Assembly (NCBI RefSeq): GCF_014194975.1
Contig: NZ_JACIAY010000003.1
Span: 124,001-188,000, forward strand
DNA: 64,000 nucleotides
DNA from: Sphingomonas sp. BK580
GTDB lineage: Bacteria; Pseudomonadota; Alphaproteobacteria; Sphingomonadales; Sphingomonadaceae
Direction of reading: 5' to 3'
The notes below the pieces were generated by a model. The model was given only the letters and a program-made list of their open reading frames with translations. It had not been told where the DNA came from and made no database searches. A program made the translations under genes and the position numbers. This document shows positions 45,660 to 54,951 of this stretch, in pieces. Numbering within the stretch: the stretch's first letter is position 1; each line of letters opens with the position of its first letter.

Positions 45660-46423
45660 CCGTCCATTTCATCGGCGCCGGCCCGGGCGCACCCGACCTG
45701 CTGACGCTACGCGGCCGTGACCTGATCGCCGCCGCGCCGGTGTGCCTCTACGCCGGCTCGCTCGTCCCCGCCGCGATCTTGCGCCACTGCCCCCCAGGCG
45801 CGCGGATCATCGACACCGCCCCGCTGTCGCTCGACCAGATCGTCGCGGAGATCGGCGCGGCGCACGCCGCGGGGCAGGACGTGGCGCGGCTCCACTCGGG
45901 CGACCTGTCGGTCTGGTCGGCGATGGCCGAGCAGCTGCGCCGGCTACGCGCGCTCGGGATCCCCGTCACGGTGACACCCGGCGTCCCCGCCTTCGCGGCC
46001 GCGGCCGCCGCGCTGGAGAGCGAGCTGACGCTGCCCGGCATCGCGCAATCCGTCGTGCTCACGCGCACGTCCGGCCGCGCCAGCGCCATGCCGCCGTCGG
46101 AGACGCTCGCCGCCTTCGCCGCGACCGGCGCGACGTTGGCGATCCATCTCTCGATCCATCGCCTCGCCGAGGTCGTGGAGACGTTGCTGCCGACGCACGC
46201 CGGCGACTGCCCCGCGGCGATCGTGTGGCGCGCGAGCTGGCCCGACGAACGCGTGGTGCGCGCGACGCTGGCGACGCTCGTCGACTCCGCCGCGGGCGGG
46301 CCCGAGCGCACGGCGCTGATCCTCGTCGGTCGCGTGCTCGGCGCCGCGCGCTTCGACGAGAGCCGGCTCTACGCGCCCGACTATGACCGCCGCTTCCGCC
46401 CCGCCGCCGGGCCGGCGGCGTGA
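45656..46423 (+). CDS. cobM: precorrin-4 C11-methyltransferase
   Basis: A 255-residue SAM methyltransferase: [60 protein letters not shown], and [21 protein letters not shown] are CobM/CbiF signatures. The stop overlaps the GTG of cobB. Confidence 0.97.
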   Translation: MTVHFIGAGPGAPDLLTLRGRDLIAAAPVCLYAGSLVPAAILRHCPPGARIIDTAPLSLDQIVAEIGAAHAAGQDVARLHSGDLSVWSAMAEQLRRLRALGIPVTVTPGVPAFAAAAAALESELTLPGIAQSVVLTRTSGRASAMPPSETLAAFAATGATLAIHLSIHRLAEVVETLLPTHAGDCPAAIVWRASWPDERVVRATLATLVDSAAGGPERTALILVGRVLGAARFDESRLYAPDYDRRFRPAAGPAA

Positions 46424-47724
46424 CGCCGGGCCTGATGATCGCCGCGCCCGCCTCGGGCAGCGGCAAGACCACCGTGATGCTCGGGTTGCTCCGCGCGTTC
46501 GCGGAGGACGGCGTGGCCGTTCAACCGTACAAGAGCGGCCCCGACTATATCGATCCCGCCTTCCACCGCGCCGCGTGCGGGCGCGACTCGTACAATCTCG
46601 ACGGCTGGGCGATGCCCGGCGCGCTGCTCGACTCGCTCGCCGCGCGCGCGGCCGACGCCGAGCTGGCGCTGGCCGAGGCCTCGATGGGGCTGTTCGACGG
46701 CGTGGCGTCACCGGGGCAGAGCGGCACCGGCGCGGGGGCGGAGATCGCGCGGCGGTTCGGCTGGCCGGTCGTGCTGGTGCTCGACGTGGGCGGTCAGGCG
46801 CAGTCCGCCGCCGCGACCGCGCTCGGCTTCGCGACGCTCGACCCCGAGGTACGGATCGCCGGCGTAATCCTCAACCGCGTGGCGAGCGCGCGGCACGAGC
46901 GGCTCGCGCGCGCGGGCATGACGGCGACGGGGATCGCGGTGCTCGGCGCCCTGCCGCGCGCGCCCGCGCTGCGCCTGCCCGAGCGCCACCTCGGCCTCGT
47001 CCAGGCGGACGAGCACGGCGACCTGGAGGAGCGGCTCGCCGCGCACGCCGCCTTCGTCCGCGCGCACCTTGATCTGCGCGCGCTGCGTGCCCTCGCCGCG
47101 GGCGGGCTGAGCGCTGCGACCACGTCTCGGATCGACCCGCCGGCGCAGCGGATCGCGCTCGCGCAGGACGCTGCCTTCTCCTTCTCCTACCCGCACCTGC
47201 TGAGCGGCTGGCGCGCGGCGGGAGCGACGCTGCTCCCCTTCTCGCCGCTCGCCGACGAGTTGCCCGCCGCCGACGCCGACCTCGTTTGGCTGCCCGGCGG
47301 CTATCCCGAGCTTCACGCAGGCCGGATCGCCGCCAATGAGCGCTTCCTCGCGGGGCTGCGCGCACACGCCGAGACGCGCCCCGTCCACGGCGAGTGCGGC
47401 GGCTACATGGTGCTGGGCGAGGCGCTGGTCGACGCGGACGGCGCGCACCACCGCATGGCGGGGCTGCTCGGGCTGGTGACGAGCTACGCGGCGCGGCGGC
47501 TGCACCTCGGCTATCGTCGCGCGACGCTGGCGCGACGGCTCGGCGCCCTCGCGCCCGACACGACGCTGTTCGGGCACGAGTTCCACTATTCCTCGATCCT
47601 CGCTCAGCCCGACGCGCCGCTCGCCGCGGTGACCGACGCCGACGGCGTCGCGGTGGCGGAGACCGGCTCGGCGCGCGGGCACGTGAGCGGCAGTTTCTTC
47701 CACCTGATCGCGGCGGCGCGATGA
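46420..47724 (+). CDS. cobB: cobyrinate a,c-diamide synthase (hydrogenobyrinate form)
   Basis: A 434-residue ATP-dependent glutamine amidotransferase. P-loop-like [10 protein letters not shown] lies near the N-terminus, [25 protein letters not shown] is the substrate segment, and the glutaminase domain has [15 protein letters not shown] with the nucleophilic Cys. It amidates the a and c side chains before cobalt insertion. It starts at GTG 46420. Confidence 0.96.
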   Translation: MTPGLMIAAPASGSGKTTVMLGLLRAFAEDGVAVQPYKSGPDYIDPAFHRAACGRDSYNLDGWAMPGALLDSLAARAADAELALAEASMGLFDGVASPGQSGTGAGAEIARRFGWPVVLVLDVGGQAQSAAATALGFATLDPEVRIAGVILNRVASARHERLARAGMTATGIAVLGALPRAPALRLPERHLGLVQADEHGDLEERLAAHAAFVRAHLDLRALRALAAGGLSAATTSRIDPPAQRIALAQDAAFSFSYPHLLSGWRAAGATLLPFSPLADELPAADADLVWLPGGYPELHAGRIAANERFLAGLRAHAETRPVHGECGGYMVLGEALVDADGAHHRMAGLLGLVTSYAARRLHLGYRRATLARRLGALAPDTTLFGHEFHYSSILAQPDAPLAAVTDADGVAVAETGSARGHVSGSFFHLIAAAR

Positions 47725-48497
47725 TCGCGCTGAGCCTCATCGGGATCGGCACGGGCAACCCCGACCATCTCACCCGCGCGGCCGAGGCGGCGATGCGCTC
47801 GGCCGACCTGATCCTGCTGCCGCGCAAGCGCGCCGAGACCGCCGAGCTGCTCGACCTGCGCGCGGCGATCTGCGCCGCGGTGGTCGGCGACGGCGCGCCG
47901 ACAGCGACCTTCGACGTGCCCCACCGCGACCCGGCGCTGCCCTATCTCGACGGGGTCGACGCCTGGCACGATGCCATCGCGGCGGCGTGGCGCGCGGCGA
48001 TCGCGCGCCACCTGCCGGACGGCGGCCGCGTGGCGTTGCTCGTCTGGGGCGACCCCTCGCTCTACGACAGCAGCCTGCGCATCGCCGCGCGGCTCGGCGC
48101 CGGCGCGATGCCCGTGACGGTGGAGGTGGTGCCGGGCATCACCAGCCTCCAGGCGCTCGCCGCCGCGCATGCCGTCCCGCTCACCGCTCTGGCCGCTCCC
48201 CTGCTCGTCACCACCGGGCGCCGGCTCAGTACCGAGGGCTGGCCTGCCGGGATCGAGATGGTGGCGGTGATGCTCGACTCGGGCTGCGCGTTCGAGCGGA
48301 TGGACCCGGCGGGCACGACGATCTGGTGGGGCGCCTATCTCGGCATGGCGCAGCAGTCGCTGCTCGCGGGTCCGCTCGCCGCGACGGCGCCCGCGATCCG
48401 CGACGAGCGCACCTTGCTGCGCGCGCGGCACGGCTGGATCATGGACTGCTATCTCCTCCGCCGCGACGCAGCTCGCGCAGGCGCCAGCGATCGGTGA
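47721..48497 (+). CDS. cobF: precorrin-6A synthase (deacetylating)
   Basis: A 258-residue SAM methyltransferase specific to the aerobic pathway: SLIGIGTGNPDHLTRAAEAAM, LILLPRKRAETAELLDLR, LLVWGDPSLYDSSLRIA and VEVVPGITSLQALAAAH. It methylates C1 with loss of the C20 acetyl group. It ends the first cob run, and its 3' end overlaps the convergent phosphatase-like gene by 59 bp. Confidence 0.96.
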   Translation: MIALSLIGIGTGNPDHLTRAAEAAMRSADLILLPRKRAETAELLDLRAAICAAVVGDGAPTATFDVPHRDPALPYLDGVDAWHDAIAAAWRAAIARHLPDGGRVALLVWGDPSLYDSSLRIAARLGAGAMPVTVEVVPGITSLQALAAAHAVPLTALAAPLLVTTGRRLSTEGWPAGIEMVAVMLDSGCAFERMDPAGTTIWWGAYLGMAQQSLLAGPLAATAPAIRDERTLLRARHGWIMDCYLLRRDAARAGASDR

Positions 48498-49014
48498 AGG
48501 ACAGCGCCACCGTGGCGAGCGGCGCGACGTCGATCGCCAGCGTCGCCGCGACCGGCAGCGCGAGCGCGTGCGCCAGCGCGGCGCGGATCACCGCCGCGTG
48601 GGTCACGGCCAGCCAGCGCCCCCCGTCCGTCGCGGCGAGCGCGTCGAGCCACGTGCCGACGCGCGCGCGCACCGCCTCGAGCGACTCGCCGCCCGGCGTG
48701 CCGCGCTCCGGGGCCGCGATCCAGGCCGCGACCGCTGCCGCGGGCAGCGTTTCCAATGCTCGGCCACGCCAGGCGCCGGCGTCCTGGTCGGCGAGCGCCG
48801 CCTCGCCCGCCGCGGCCAGACCGAGCGCCGCGGCGGTCTCACGGGCCGATCGCTCCGGCGCGACGACGCCGCGCCACGACGCCGCCGCGCCGAGCCGCAG
48901 CGCCCGTGCTTTGGCGAGACCCGCGGGATCGAGCGCGTCGTCGGGTGCGGCGAAGCGCGCGGCCCGAGTCGCCTCGGTGGCGCCGACGCAGAGCAGCAGC
49001 AGGCGAACGGTCAC
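48439..49014 (-). CDS. histidine-phosphatase-like protein with degenerate RHG motif
   Basis: A 191-residue phosphoglycerate-mutase-fold protein. APERSARETAAALGL, LEAVRARVGTWLDAL and WLAVTHAAVIRAALAHAL match the family. At the N-terminus, where RHG is expected, it reads LLLLCVGATEATR, so the phospho-accepting His is absent (Cys9-Val10-Gly11). Catalysis is therefore doubtful. It starts at GTG 49014, divergent from the second riboswitch. A complete paralogue lies at 52184-52750. Confidence 0.78.
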   Translation of the reverse strand: MTVRLLLLCVGATEATRAARFAAPDDALDPAGLAKARALRLGAAASWRGVVAPERSARETAAALGLAAAGEAALADQDAGAWRGRALETLPAAAVAAWIAAPERGTPGGESLEAVRARVGTWLDALAATDGGRWLAVTHAAVIRAALAHALALPVAATLAIDVAPLATVALSFTDRWRLRELRRGGGDSSP

Positions 49015-49035
49015 GGTGGGGCTCCTGCTCGGTTG

Positions 49036-49160
49036 ACGCGGTGCCGCGCAGCCGCCACAGCTGCGTTCCTCAGCACCGGGCGGGAAGCCGGTGAGACTCC
49101 GGCGCGGTCGCGCCACTGTGATCGACGGCCCCGCGGCTGTCGAGAGTCAGACCCCGCCCG
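49036..49160 (+). ncRNA. cobalamin riboswitch 2 (cbtB-cbtA-cobO operon)
   Basis: A compact element: GGTGCC, then GGGAAGCCGGTGAGACTCCGG, GCGCCACTGTGA and GAGTCAGACCCCGCC, the conserved string of cobalamin riboswitches. It ends 51 bp before the cbtB start. The closing segment differs from the canonical B12 box, matching the shorter riboswitch class. Confidence 0.88.
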
Positions 49161-49211
49161 GCGCGTCAACCCGCTATTCCGGGCGCGCTTCCCCGGACTG
49201 GAGCCGAATCG

Positions 49212-49439
49212 ATGACCAGCCGCGTCGCCGCGCGCCCGCTCGCCGCCCCCGCACCTGCTCCCGCTGGTGCGATCCCGCTCGCCGAGATCGCACCCTGGGC
49301 GATCTTCGCCGCGATCGTGGCGCTGATCCTGCTCTACTTCGTCAGCACCGAGCAGGGCGCCTTCGCGCTGTTCAAGGGCATGTACGTCCACGAGTTCGTC
49401 CATGACGGGCGGCACCTGCTCGGCTTCCCCTGCCACTAA
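49212..49439 (+). CDS. cbtB: cobalt transporter subunit CbtB
   Basis: A 75-residue protein with one membrane helix (about 27-46, APWAIFAAIVALILLYFVS) and the C-terminal His-rich tail HEFVHDGRHLLGFPCH typical of CbtB. That tail probably binds cobalt. CbtAB is a predicted cobalt uptake system of B12 producers, almost always under a cobalamin riboswitch, as here. A Pro/Ala-rich N-terminus precedes the helix. Confidence 0.93.
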   Translation: MTSRVAARPLAAPAPAPAGAIPLAEIAPWAIFAAIVALILLYFVSTEQGAFALFKGMYVHEFVHDGRHLLGFPCH

Positions 49440-49454
49440 GCGGACGGTCACAGC

Positions 49455-50165
49455 ATGACAGGGCTGCTGCTCTGGCGGGGGATGCTCGCCGGGCTCGCCG
49501 GCGCGTTCGTCGCCGCCACGTTCGCGCTGATCGTCGCCGAACCGCACGTCGACGCCGCGATCGCCTTCGAGGCGCGCCACGCCGCGCACGCGGGCGGGGT
49601 CGAGCTGGTGTCGCGGGCCACCCAGAGGACGCTGGGGCTGTACACCGCGATGATGCTCTACGGCACCGCGCTGGGCGGGCTGCTCGCCATCGTGGTGGCG
49701 GCGTGCCACGGCCGCGTCGGCGCGGTCCCGCCGCGCGCGCTGGCGCTGCTGCTCGCCGCGCTCGCCTGCGTCGTGCTGGTGCTCGCGCCCGCGCTCAAAT
49801 ACCCGCCGACGCCCCCCGCGGTGGGGCTGCACGAGACGGTACGGCTGCGCACCGGTGCCTTCCTCGCGATGCTGGCGGGTTCGCTCCTCGCCGCGCTCGC
49901 CGGCGCGTGGACGGCGCAGCGGCTCGGCGCGGTGTTGACGCGGCTCGATCGCTGGCTCGCGGGCGGGCTCGTCTATCTTGCCGTCGTCGCGCTGGTCGCC
50001 GCGGTGCTGCCGGCCGTCGACGAGGTACCCGCCGACTTCCCCGCGTCGCTGCTGTGGCAGTATCGCGTCGCCGCGATCGCGGGGCAGGTGATCTTCTGGC
50101 TCGTCACCGCCGAGCTGTTCGGCCGGCTCGCCCAGCCGCTGCTCGCGCCACGGGTGGCACGATGA
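49455..50165 (+). CDS. cbtA: cobalt transporter CbtA
   Basis: A 236-residue membrane protein with about five helices. It begins LLWRGMLAGLAGAFVAATFALIVAEPHVDAAIAFE, and RATQRTLGLYTAMMLYGTALGGLLA and LAPALKYPPTPPAVG are family signatures. It is the transmembrane partner of CbtB. Its stop overlaps the cobO start. Confidence 0.93.
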   Translation: MTGLLLWRGMLAGLAGAFVAATFALIVAEPHVDAAIAFEARHAAHAGGVELVSRATQRTLGLYTAMMLYGTALGGLLAIVVAACHGRVGAVPPRALALLLAALACVVLVLAPALKYPPTPPAVGLHETVRLRTGAFLAMLAGSLLAALAGAWTAQRLGAVLTRLDRWLAGGLVYLAVVALVAAVLPAVDEVPADFPASLLWQYRVAAIAGQVIFWLVTAELFGRLAQPLLAPRVAR

Positions 50166-50764
50166 CCGGGACGGAGCAGCGCCACGCCGAGAAGATGCGC
50201 CGGGTGCAGGCGAGCCGGCGCGCGATGATGGCGACCAAGACGCAGGAGAAAGGCCTGCTGATCGTCCATACCGGCGCGGGCAAGGGCAAGACCACCGCCG
50301 CCTTCGGCATGGCGGTCCGCACGATCGGCCACGGCATGCGCGTGGGCATCGTCCAGTTCGTCAAGGGCGCGATGACCACCGGCGAGCGCGCGGTGTTCGA
50401 CGCCTTCCCCGATCTCGTCACCTTCCGCGCGATGGGCGAGGGCTTCACCTGGGACACGCAGGACCGCGCCCGCGACGTGGCGGTCGCGCGCGCCGCGTGG
50501 GACGAGGTGGCGCGAATGGTCGCCGACCCGTCGTACGCGATGGTGATCGCGGACGAGCTCAACATCGTCCTGCGCTACGATTATCTGCCGGTCGCCGACG
50601 TGCTCGCGGTCGCCGCCGCCCGGCCGGCGATGACGCATCTCGTCGTCACCGGCCGCAACGCCCCGGCCGCGCTGATCGAGGCCGCGGACCTCGTCACCGA
50701 GATGACCCAGGTCAAACACCCGTTCCGCGGCGGGGTGAAGGCGCAGCCGGGAGTGGAGTTCTGA
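50162..50764 (+). CDS. cobO: cob(I)yrinic acid a,c-diamide adenosyltransferase
   Basis: A 200-residue P-loop enzyme: GLLIVHTGAGKGKTTAAFGMAVRTIGHG carries the nucleotide loop, VGIVQFVKGAMTTGE and VIADELNIVLRYDYL are CobO/BtuR motifs. It adenosylates the corrin cobalt. It starts at ATG 50162 through an overlap with cbtA, and its stop shares a base with the next ATG. Confidence 0.96.
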   Translation: MTGTEQRHAEKMRRVQASRRAMMATKTQEKGLLIVHTGAGKGKTTAAFGMAVRTIGHGMRVGIVQFVKGAMTTGERAVFDAFPDLVTFRAMGEGFTWDTQDRARDVAVARAAWDEVARMVADPSYAMVIADELNIVLRYDYLPVADVLAVAAARPAMTHLVVTGRNAPAALIEAADLVTEMTQVKHPFRGGVKAQPGVEF

Positions 50765-51177
50765 TGGTCACGCTTCGCGCCGCCGCGCCCGGCACGTCGG
50801 TGGTGGCGTGCAACACCTGCCGCCACAGCGCCGAGGCGCGCGAGGACGGCGACGGTGCGCGCGGCGGTGCGCGGCTCGCCGCCGCGCTGCGCGCGCTGCA
50901 GGCGAGCGACCCGGCCTATGCCGCGGTGTCGGTCGAGGAGATGCCGTGCCTGTTCGCGTGCGGCGATTTCTGCACCGTCCACCTGCGCGCCCCGGGCAAG
51001 GTCGGCTATGTCCTCGGCCGGTTCGCACCCGGTGATGACGCCGCGCGCGCCATCCTCGACTATGCCGCGCGCTATGCCGCGAGCGAGACCGGCCAGGTAC
51101 CGTTCAAGGAGTGGCCCGCCGGCGTGAAGGGGCATTTCCTCACCCGCACGCCGCCGGAAGGTTTCGTGGTCGCATGA
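50764..51177 (+). CDS. DUF1636 cysteine-rich (ferredoxin-like) protein
   Basis: A 137-residue DUF1636 protein. Cys16 and Cys19 (ACNTCR) and the cluster Cys62, Cys66, Cys70 (PCLFACGDFC) resemble thioredoxin-like [2Fe-2S] ferredoxins. A tail ending VPFKEWPAGVKGHFLTRTPP is conserved in the family. The gene is fixed between cobO and cobT by TGATG and ATGA overlaps. DUF1636 recurs in cobalamin clusters; the role is unknown, and a redox function in the pathway is inference. Confidence 0.8.
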   Translation: MVTLRAAAPGTSVVACNTCRHSAEAREDGDGARGGARLAAALRALQASDPAYAAVSVEEMPCLFACGDFCTVHLRAPGKVGYVLGRFAPGDDAARAILDYAARYAASETGQVPFKEWPAGVKGHFLTRTPPEGFVVA

Positions 51178-52187
51178 TCCGGCTCGACACCCCCGCCGCG
51201 CTCGACGCCGCGCTGCGCACCCTTCCCGCCGCCGACGCCGGCGCGCGCGCGGCCGCGGCGGCGCGGCAGGCGGCGCTGACCAAGCCGCGCGGCTCGCTCG
51301 GCCGGCTCGAGGAGGTCGCGCTGTTCATGGCGAGCTGGCAGGGCCGCGCCATCCCGAAGCTGGCGCACGGCCGGGTCGCGATCTTCGCGGGCAATCACGG
51401 CGTCGCGGCGCGCGGTGTGAGCGCTTTCCCGCCTGAGGTCACCGCGCAGATGGTGGCGAACTTCGCCGCGGGCGGGGCCGCGATCAACGCGCTCGCCGAC
51501 GTCGCCGGGCTGGAGCTGACCGTCACCGCGCTCGAGCTCGACCGCCCCACCGGCGATATCGCCGAGACCGAGGCGATGGGCGAGGCCGAGTGCGGCGAGG
51601 CGCTGATGGCGGGCGCCGCCGCAGTCGAGCCGGGGCTCGACCTGCTCGTTCCCGGCGAGATGGGTATCGCCAACTCCACCGTCGCCGCCGCGCTCTGCGC
51701 CGCAGCACTGGGCGGCGACGCGGCGGACTGGGTCGGGCCGGGCAGCGGGGTGAGCGGTGCGGCGGCGACGGCCAAGCGCGAGGCGGTCGCGCGCGCGCTG
51801 ACTCGCCACCGCGCCCGCGCCAACACGCCGTTCGAGGCGCTGCGCCGGCTCGGCGGGCGCGAGCTCGCCGCGATCGCGGGCGCGGTGATCGCGGCGCGCC
51901 ACGCGCGCGTGCCGGTGCTGCTCGACGGCTTCATCGCCACCGCCCCGCTCGCACCGCTGGCGGTCGCGGCGCCGACGATCACCGACCATTGTCTCGCCGG
52001 CCATCGCTCGGCCGAGCCGGGGCACGCGCGGCTGCTCGCCGGGCTCGGTCTCACCCCGCTGCTCGCGCTCGACCTGCGGCTGGGCGAGGCGAGCGGCGGC
52101 GCGGTCGCGGCCGTACTGGTCCGCACCGCGCTCGCCGCGCACGAGCGCATGGCGACCTTCGCCGACGCGGGGGTGAGCGCGGGGTGA
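51174..52187 (+). CDS. cobT: nicotinate-nucleotide--dimethylbenzimidazole phosphoribosyltransferase
   Basis: A 337-residue enzyme (CobU in Pseudomonas nomenclature) making alpha-ribazole phosphate. LTKPRGSLGRLEEVALFMASWQG, FAGNHGVAARGVSAFPPEVTAQMV, PGEMGIANSTVAAAL and the C-terminal GLRLGEASGGAVAA-like segment are conserved, including the catalytic Glu region. The start ATG overlaps DUF1636, and the stop overlaps the phosphatase GTG. Confidence 0.96.
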   Translation: MIRLDTPAALDAALRTLPAADAGARAAAAARQAALTKPRGSLGRLEEVALFMASWQGRAIPKLAHGRVAIFAGNHGVAARGVSAFPPEVTAQMVANFAAGGAAINALADVAGLELTVTALELDRPTGDIAETEAMGEAECGEALMAGAAAVEPGLDLLVPGEMGIANSTVAAALCAAALGGDAADWVGPGSGVSGAAATAKREAVARALTRHRARANTPFEALRRLGGRELAAIAGAVIAARHARVPVLLDGFIATAPLAPLAVAAPTITDHCLAGHRSAEPGHARLLAGLGLTPLLALDLRLGEASGGAVAAVLVRTALAAHERMATFADAGVSAG

Positions 52188-52750
52188 CCGCACCGGTCAC
52201 GCTCCACCTGATGCGCCACGGCGCCACCCTTCGCGCCGGACATCTCAACGGTCGCAGCGACGTGCCCGTCACGACCGCCGGCATGGCGAGCTGCGTCGCC
52301 GCGGCGGCGCCGCTCCGCTTCGAGCGCGTGGTGAGTTCGGATCTGGCACGCGCGCGCGACTGCGCCGCCGCGATCGCGCGGATGGCCGAGGTACCCGTCA
52401 GCACGGACGCGCGCTGGCGCGAGCTCGACTTCGGCGACTGGGACGGCCGCCACCCCGACTCGCTCGCCCCCGAGCGGCTCGCCGCCTTCTGGGCCGATCC
52501 GGACGGCGCCGCGCCGCCCGGCGGTGAGCGCTGGTCTACGCTGAGAGCGCGCGCGGGAGCGGCGCTGGAGTCGCTCGCCGGAGACACGCTCGTCGTCACC
52601 CATGCCGGTGCGATCCGCGCCGCGCTGGCGGTCGCGTGCGGGCTCGACTCGCGCCAGGTGTGGATGTTCGACCTGCCCTATGCCGCGACGGTGACGCTGC
52701 GCCGCTGGCCGGGCGCGGCGCCGGTGAGCCAGATCACCGCGCTGCGATGA
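52184..52750 (+). CDS. alpha-ribazole phosphatase-like histidine phosphatase
   Basis: A 188-residue histidine phosphatase with an intact N-terminal LMRHGATLRAGHLNGRSD, the second Arg/Glu region SSDLARARDCAAAIA and RWRELDFGDWDG, and catalytic VVTHAGAIRAAL. Its place between cobT and cobS indicates removal of phosphate from alpha-ribazole phosphate or adenosylcobalamin phosphate (CobC in Salmonella). It starts at GTG 52184. Confidence 0.88.
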   Translation: MTAPVTLHLMRHGATLRAGHLNGRSDVPVTTAGMASCVAAAAPLRFERVVSSDLARARDCAAAIARMAEVPVSTDARWRELDFGDWDGRHPDSLAPERLAAFWADPDGAAPPGGERWSTLRARAGAALESLAGDTLVVTHAGAIRAALAVACGLDSRQVWMFDLPYAATVTLRRWPGAAPVSQITALR

Positions 52751-53457
52751 TCCGCGCGCTCATCGTCGCGCTCGGCTTCCTCACGCGGCTGCCGCTGCCG
52801 CGGGTGGAGGTGAGCGAGCACGACTGGGCGGCCTCGATCCGCTGCTACCCGCTCGCCGGCCTGATCCTCGGCGCGATCGTCGCCGCGGCGGGCGCGCTCG
52901 CGGGCTCGCGCGACCCGTGGCTCGGCGCGCTGGCTGCCCTGGTGAGCTGGGCCGCGATCACGGGCGCGCTCCACCTCGACGGGCTGAGCGACCTCGCCGA
53001 CGCGCTCGGGGCGGCGCACGGCGACCGCGCGCGGCTGCTGCGCGTCCTCGCCGAACCGCAGGTGGGAAGCTTCGGCGTGGTCGCGATCACGCTCCAGCTG
53101 CTCACCAAGCTGGTGCTGCTCCACGCGCTGCCGCCCGGAGGCTGGTGGACGCTGCCGCTGGTCGCCGCGGCGGCGCGCGCGGGGCCGCTCGCCTGGGCGC
53201 GCTGGCTGCCGCCGCTCAAGCCAGGCCTCGGTGCGACGCTGGCGGGCGCGGTGCGGGCGCGTGACCTCGCCGGCTGGAGTGCGCTGCTGCTCGGCGCGGG
53301 GGCGCTCCAGCCGGCGCTGCTCGCCGCGCTGCCGCTCATCGGGCTCTACGGCTGGTGGTTGAAGCGGCGGCTAGGCGGCATCAACGGCGACGCGCACGGC
53401 GCTGGCGTGGAACTGGTCGAGACCGGGCTGCTCGTGATCGTCGTCGCGCTGGGCTGA
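52747..53457 (+). CDS. cobS: adenosylcobinamide-GDP ribazoletransferase
   Basis: A 236-residue integral membrane enzyme (CobV in Pseudomonas) joining alpha-ribazole to adenosylcobinamide-GDP. It begins ALIVALGFLTRLPLP, followed by HLDGLSDLADALGAAHGDRARLL, the conserved Asp-rich Mg site, and GGINGDAHGAGVELVE at the end. Several hydrophobic helices are seen. It closes the second plus-strand run and converges on cobQ. Confidence 0.95.
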   Translation: MIRALIVALGFLTRLPLPRVEVSEHDWAASIRCYPLAGLILGAIVAAAGALAGSRDPWLGALAALVSWAAITGALHLDGLSDLADALGAAHGDRARLLRVLAEPQVGSFGVVAITLQLLTKLVLLHALPPGGWWTLPLVAAAARAGPLAWARWLPPLKPGLGATLAGAVRARDLAGWSALLLGAGALQPALLAALPLIGLYGWWLKRRLGGINGDAHGAGVELVETGLLVIVVALG

Positions 53458-53487
53458 GCGCCGCTGCTCGCGCGGGAGCATCCCACC

Positions 53488-54951
53488 TCACGCGGCGCCC
53501 GCCTCGCTCGCCAGGGCCAGCAGCGCGTCCAGGTCGAGGTGCCGCTCCAGCGTCGCCGCGATCGAGTCGAGGGCGGCGTCGATGTCGGCACGGTGGTCCA
53601 CCCCGCCGCCCGCGACGCCGAGCGGCGCGAGCCAGGCGCGGCGCTGCTCGGCGAGCGCGAACAGCCCGTGGACATAGGTGCCTGCCACGAGCCCATCGGC
53701 GGACGCGGCACCGTCCTCGCGCCCGTCGTCGAAGCGCACCGGCGCGCGCGCCGCATCGGCGCCCGCGGTGAGACCGAGGTGCATCTCATAGCCCTCGAAG
53801 CGAGCACCGCGTGCCGCGCCCGCGACCGCGACCAGCCGCTTGTCACCCCCCAGCACCGTGGTGACGTCGAGCAGCCCGAGTCCCTCGACCGTCTCCGCCG
53901 GCCCCTCGACGCCGTCGGGATCGGCCACGCTGCGGCCGAGCATCTGATAGCCGCCGCACAGCCCTAGCACCGGCCTGCCGCGGCGGACATGCGCGCGCAC
54001 GTCGATGTCCCAGCCCTCGCGCCGCAGCGCGCGCAGGTCGGCGATCGTCGCCTTGGAGCCGGCGAGCACGATCAGCGCCGCCTCCGCGGGGATCGGCGTA
54101 CCCGGCGGCACCATCACCAGCTCGACGTCGGGCTCCAGCCGGAGCGGGTCGAGATCGTCGAAATTCGCGAGATGCGGGGTGATCGGGCATGCCACCACCA
54201 TCCGGCCGCCCTCCGCGGCACGCGCGCGCTGGAGCACCACCGCGTCCTCGCTCGGCAGCCGCCCAGCCTCGGCCAGCCAGGGCACGACGCCGTAGCCGCG
54301 CCAGCCGCTGCGCTGCTCGATCGCGCGATAGCCGTCCTCGAACAGCGCCGGATCGCCGCGGAACTTGTTGACGAGGAAGCCGCGCACCATCGCGGCGTCG
54401 GCGGGATCGATCACCGCGCGGGTGCCGACCAGCGAGGCGATCACGCCGCCGCGGTCGATGTCGCCGACGAGCACCACCGGTACGTCGGCGGCGCGCGCGA
54501 AGCCCATGTTGGCGATGTCCCCCGCGCGCAGGTTGATCTCCGCGGGCGAGCCGGCGCCCTCGACCACGACGAGGTCGGCCGCGCGCGCGAGCCGGCGGTA
54601 GCTCGCCAGCACTCGGTCGAGCAGTCCCTCGCGGCCCCGCCGCCACTCGCTCGCGCGCAGCACGCCGCGGACGCGCCCGTTGACCACCAACTGCGACGTG
54701 CGGTCGCCCTGCGGCTTGAGCAGCACCGGGTTCATGTCGCTGTGGGGCGTCACGCGCGCGGCGAGCGCCTGCGTCGCCTGCGCGCGCCCGATCTCGCCGC
54801 CGTCCGCGGTCACCGCGGCGTTGGTGGACATGTTCTGCGGCTTGAACGGACGTACCGACAGCCCGCGGTTGGCGAACGCGCGGCACAGTCCCGCGACGAG
54901 CACCGACTTGCCGACGTCCGACCCGGTGCCCTGGAGCATCAGCGCGCCCAC
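53488..54951 (-). CDS. cobQ: cobyric acid synthase
   Basis: A 487-residue ATP-dependent amidotransferase adding the b, d, e and g amides. [14 protein letters not shown] is the N-terminal P-loop-like motif, [15 protein letters not shown] the substrate segment, and the glutaminase domain has [13 protein letters not shown] (nucleophile Cys) and GYEMHLG. It starts at GTG 54951 to retain the [10 protein letters not shown] motif, overlapping cobD by 13 bp; ATG 54939 is the alternative. Confidence 0.95.
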   Translation of the reverse strand: MGALMLQGTGSDVGKSVLVAGLCRAFANRGLSVRPFKPQNMSTNAAVTADGGEIGRAQATQALAARVTPHSDMNPVLLKPQGDRTSQLVVNGRVRGVLRASEWRRGREGLLDRVLASYRRLARAADLVVVEGAGSPAEINLRAGDIANMGFARAADVPVVLVGDIDRGGVIASLVGTRAVIDPADAAMVRGFLVNKFRGDPALFEDGYRAIEQRSGWRGYGVVPWLAEAGRLPSEDAVVLQRARAAEGGRMVVACPITPHLANFDDLDPLRLEPDVELVMVPPGTPIPAEAALIVLAGSKATIADLRALRREGWDIDVRAHVRRGRPVLGLCGGYQMLGRSVADPDGVEGPAETVEGLGLLDVTTVLGGDKRLVAVAGAARGARFEGYEMHLGLTAGADAARAPVRFDDGREDGAASADGLVAGTYVHGLFALAEQRRAWLAPLGVAGGGVDHRADIDAALDSIAATLERHLDLDALLALASEAGAA

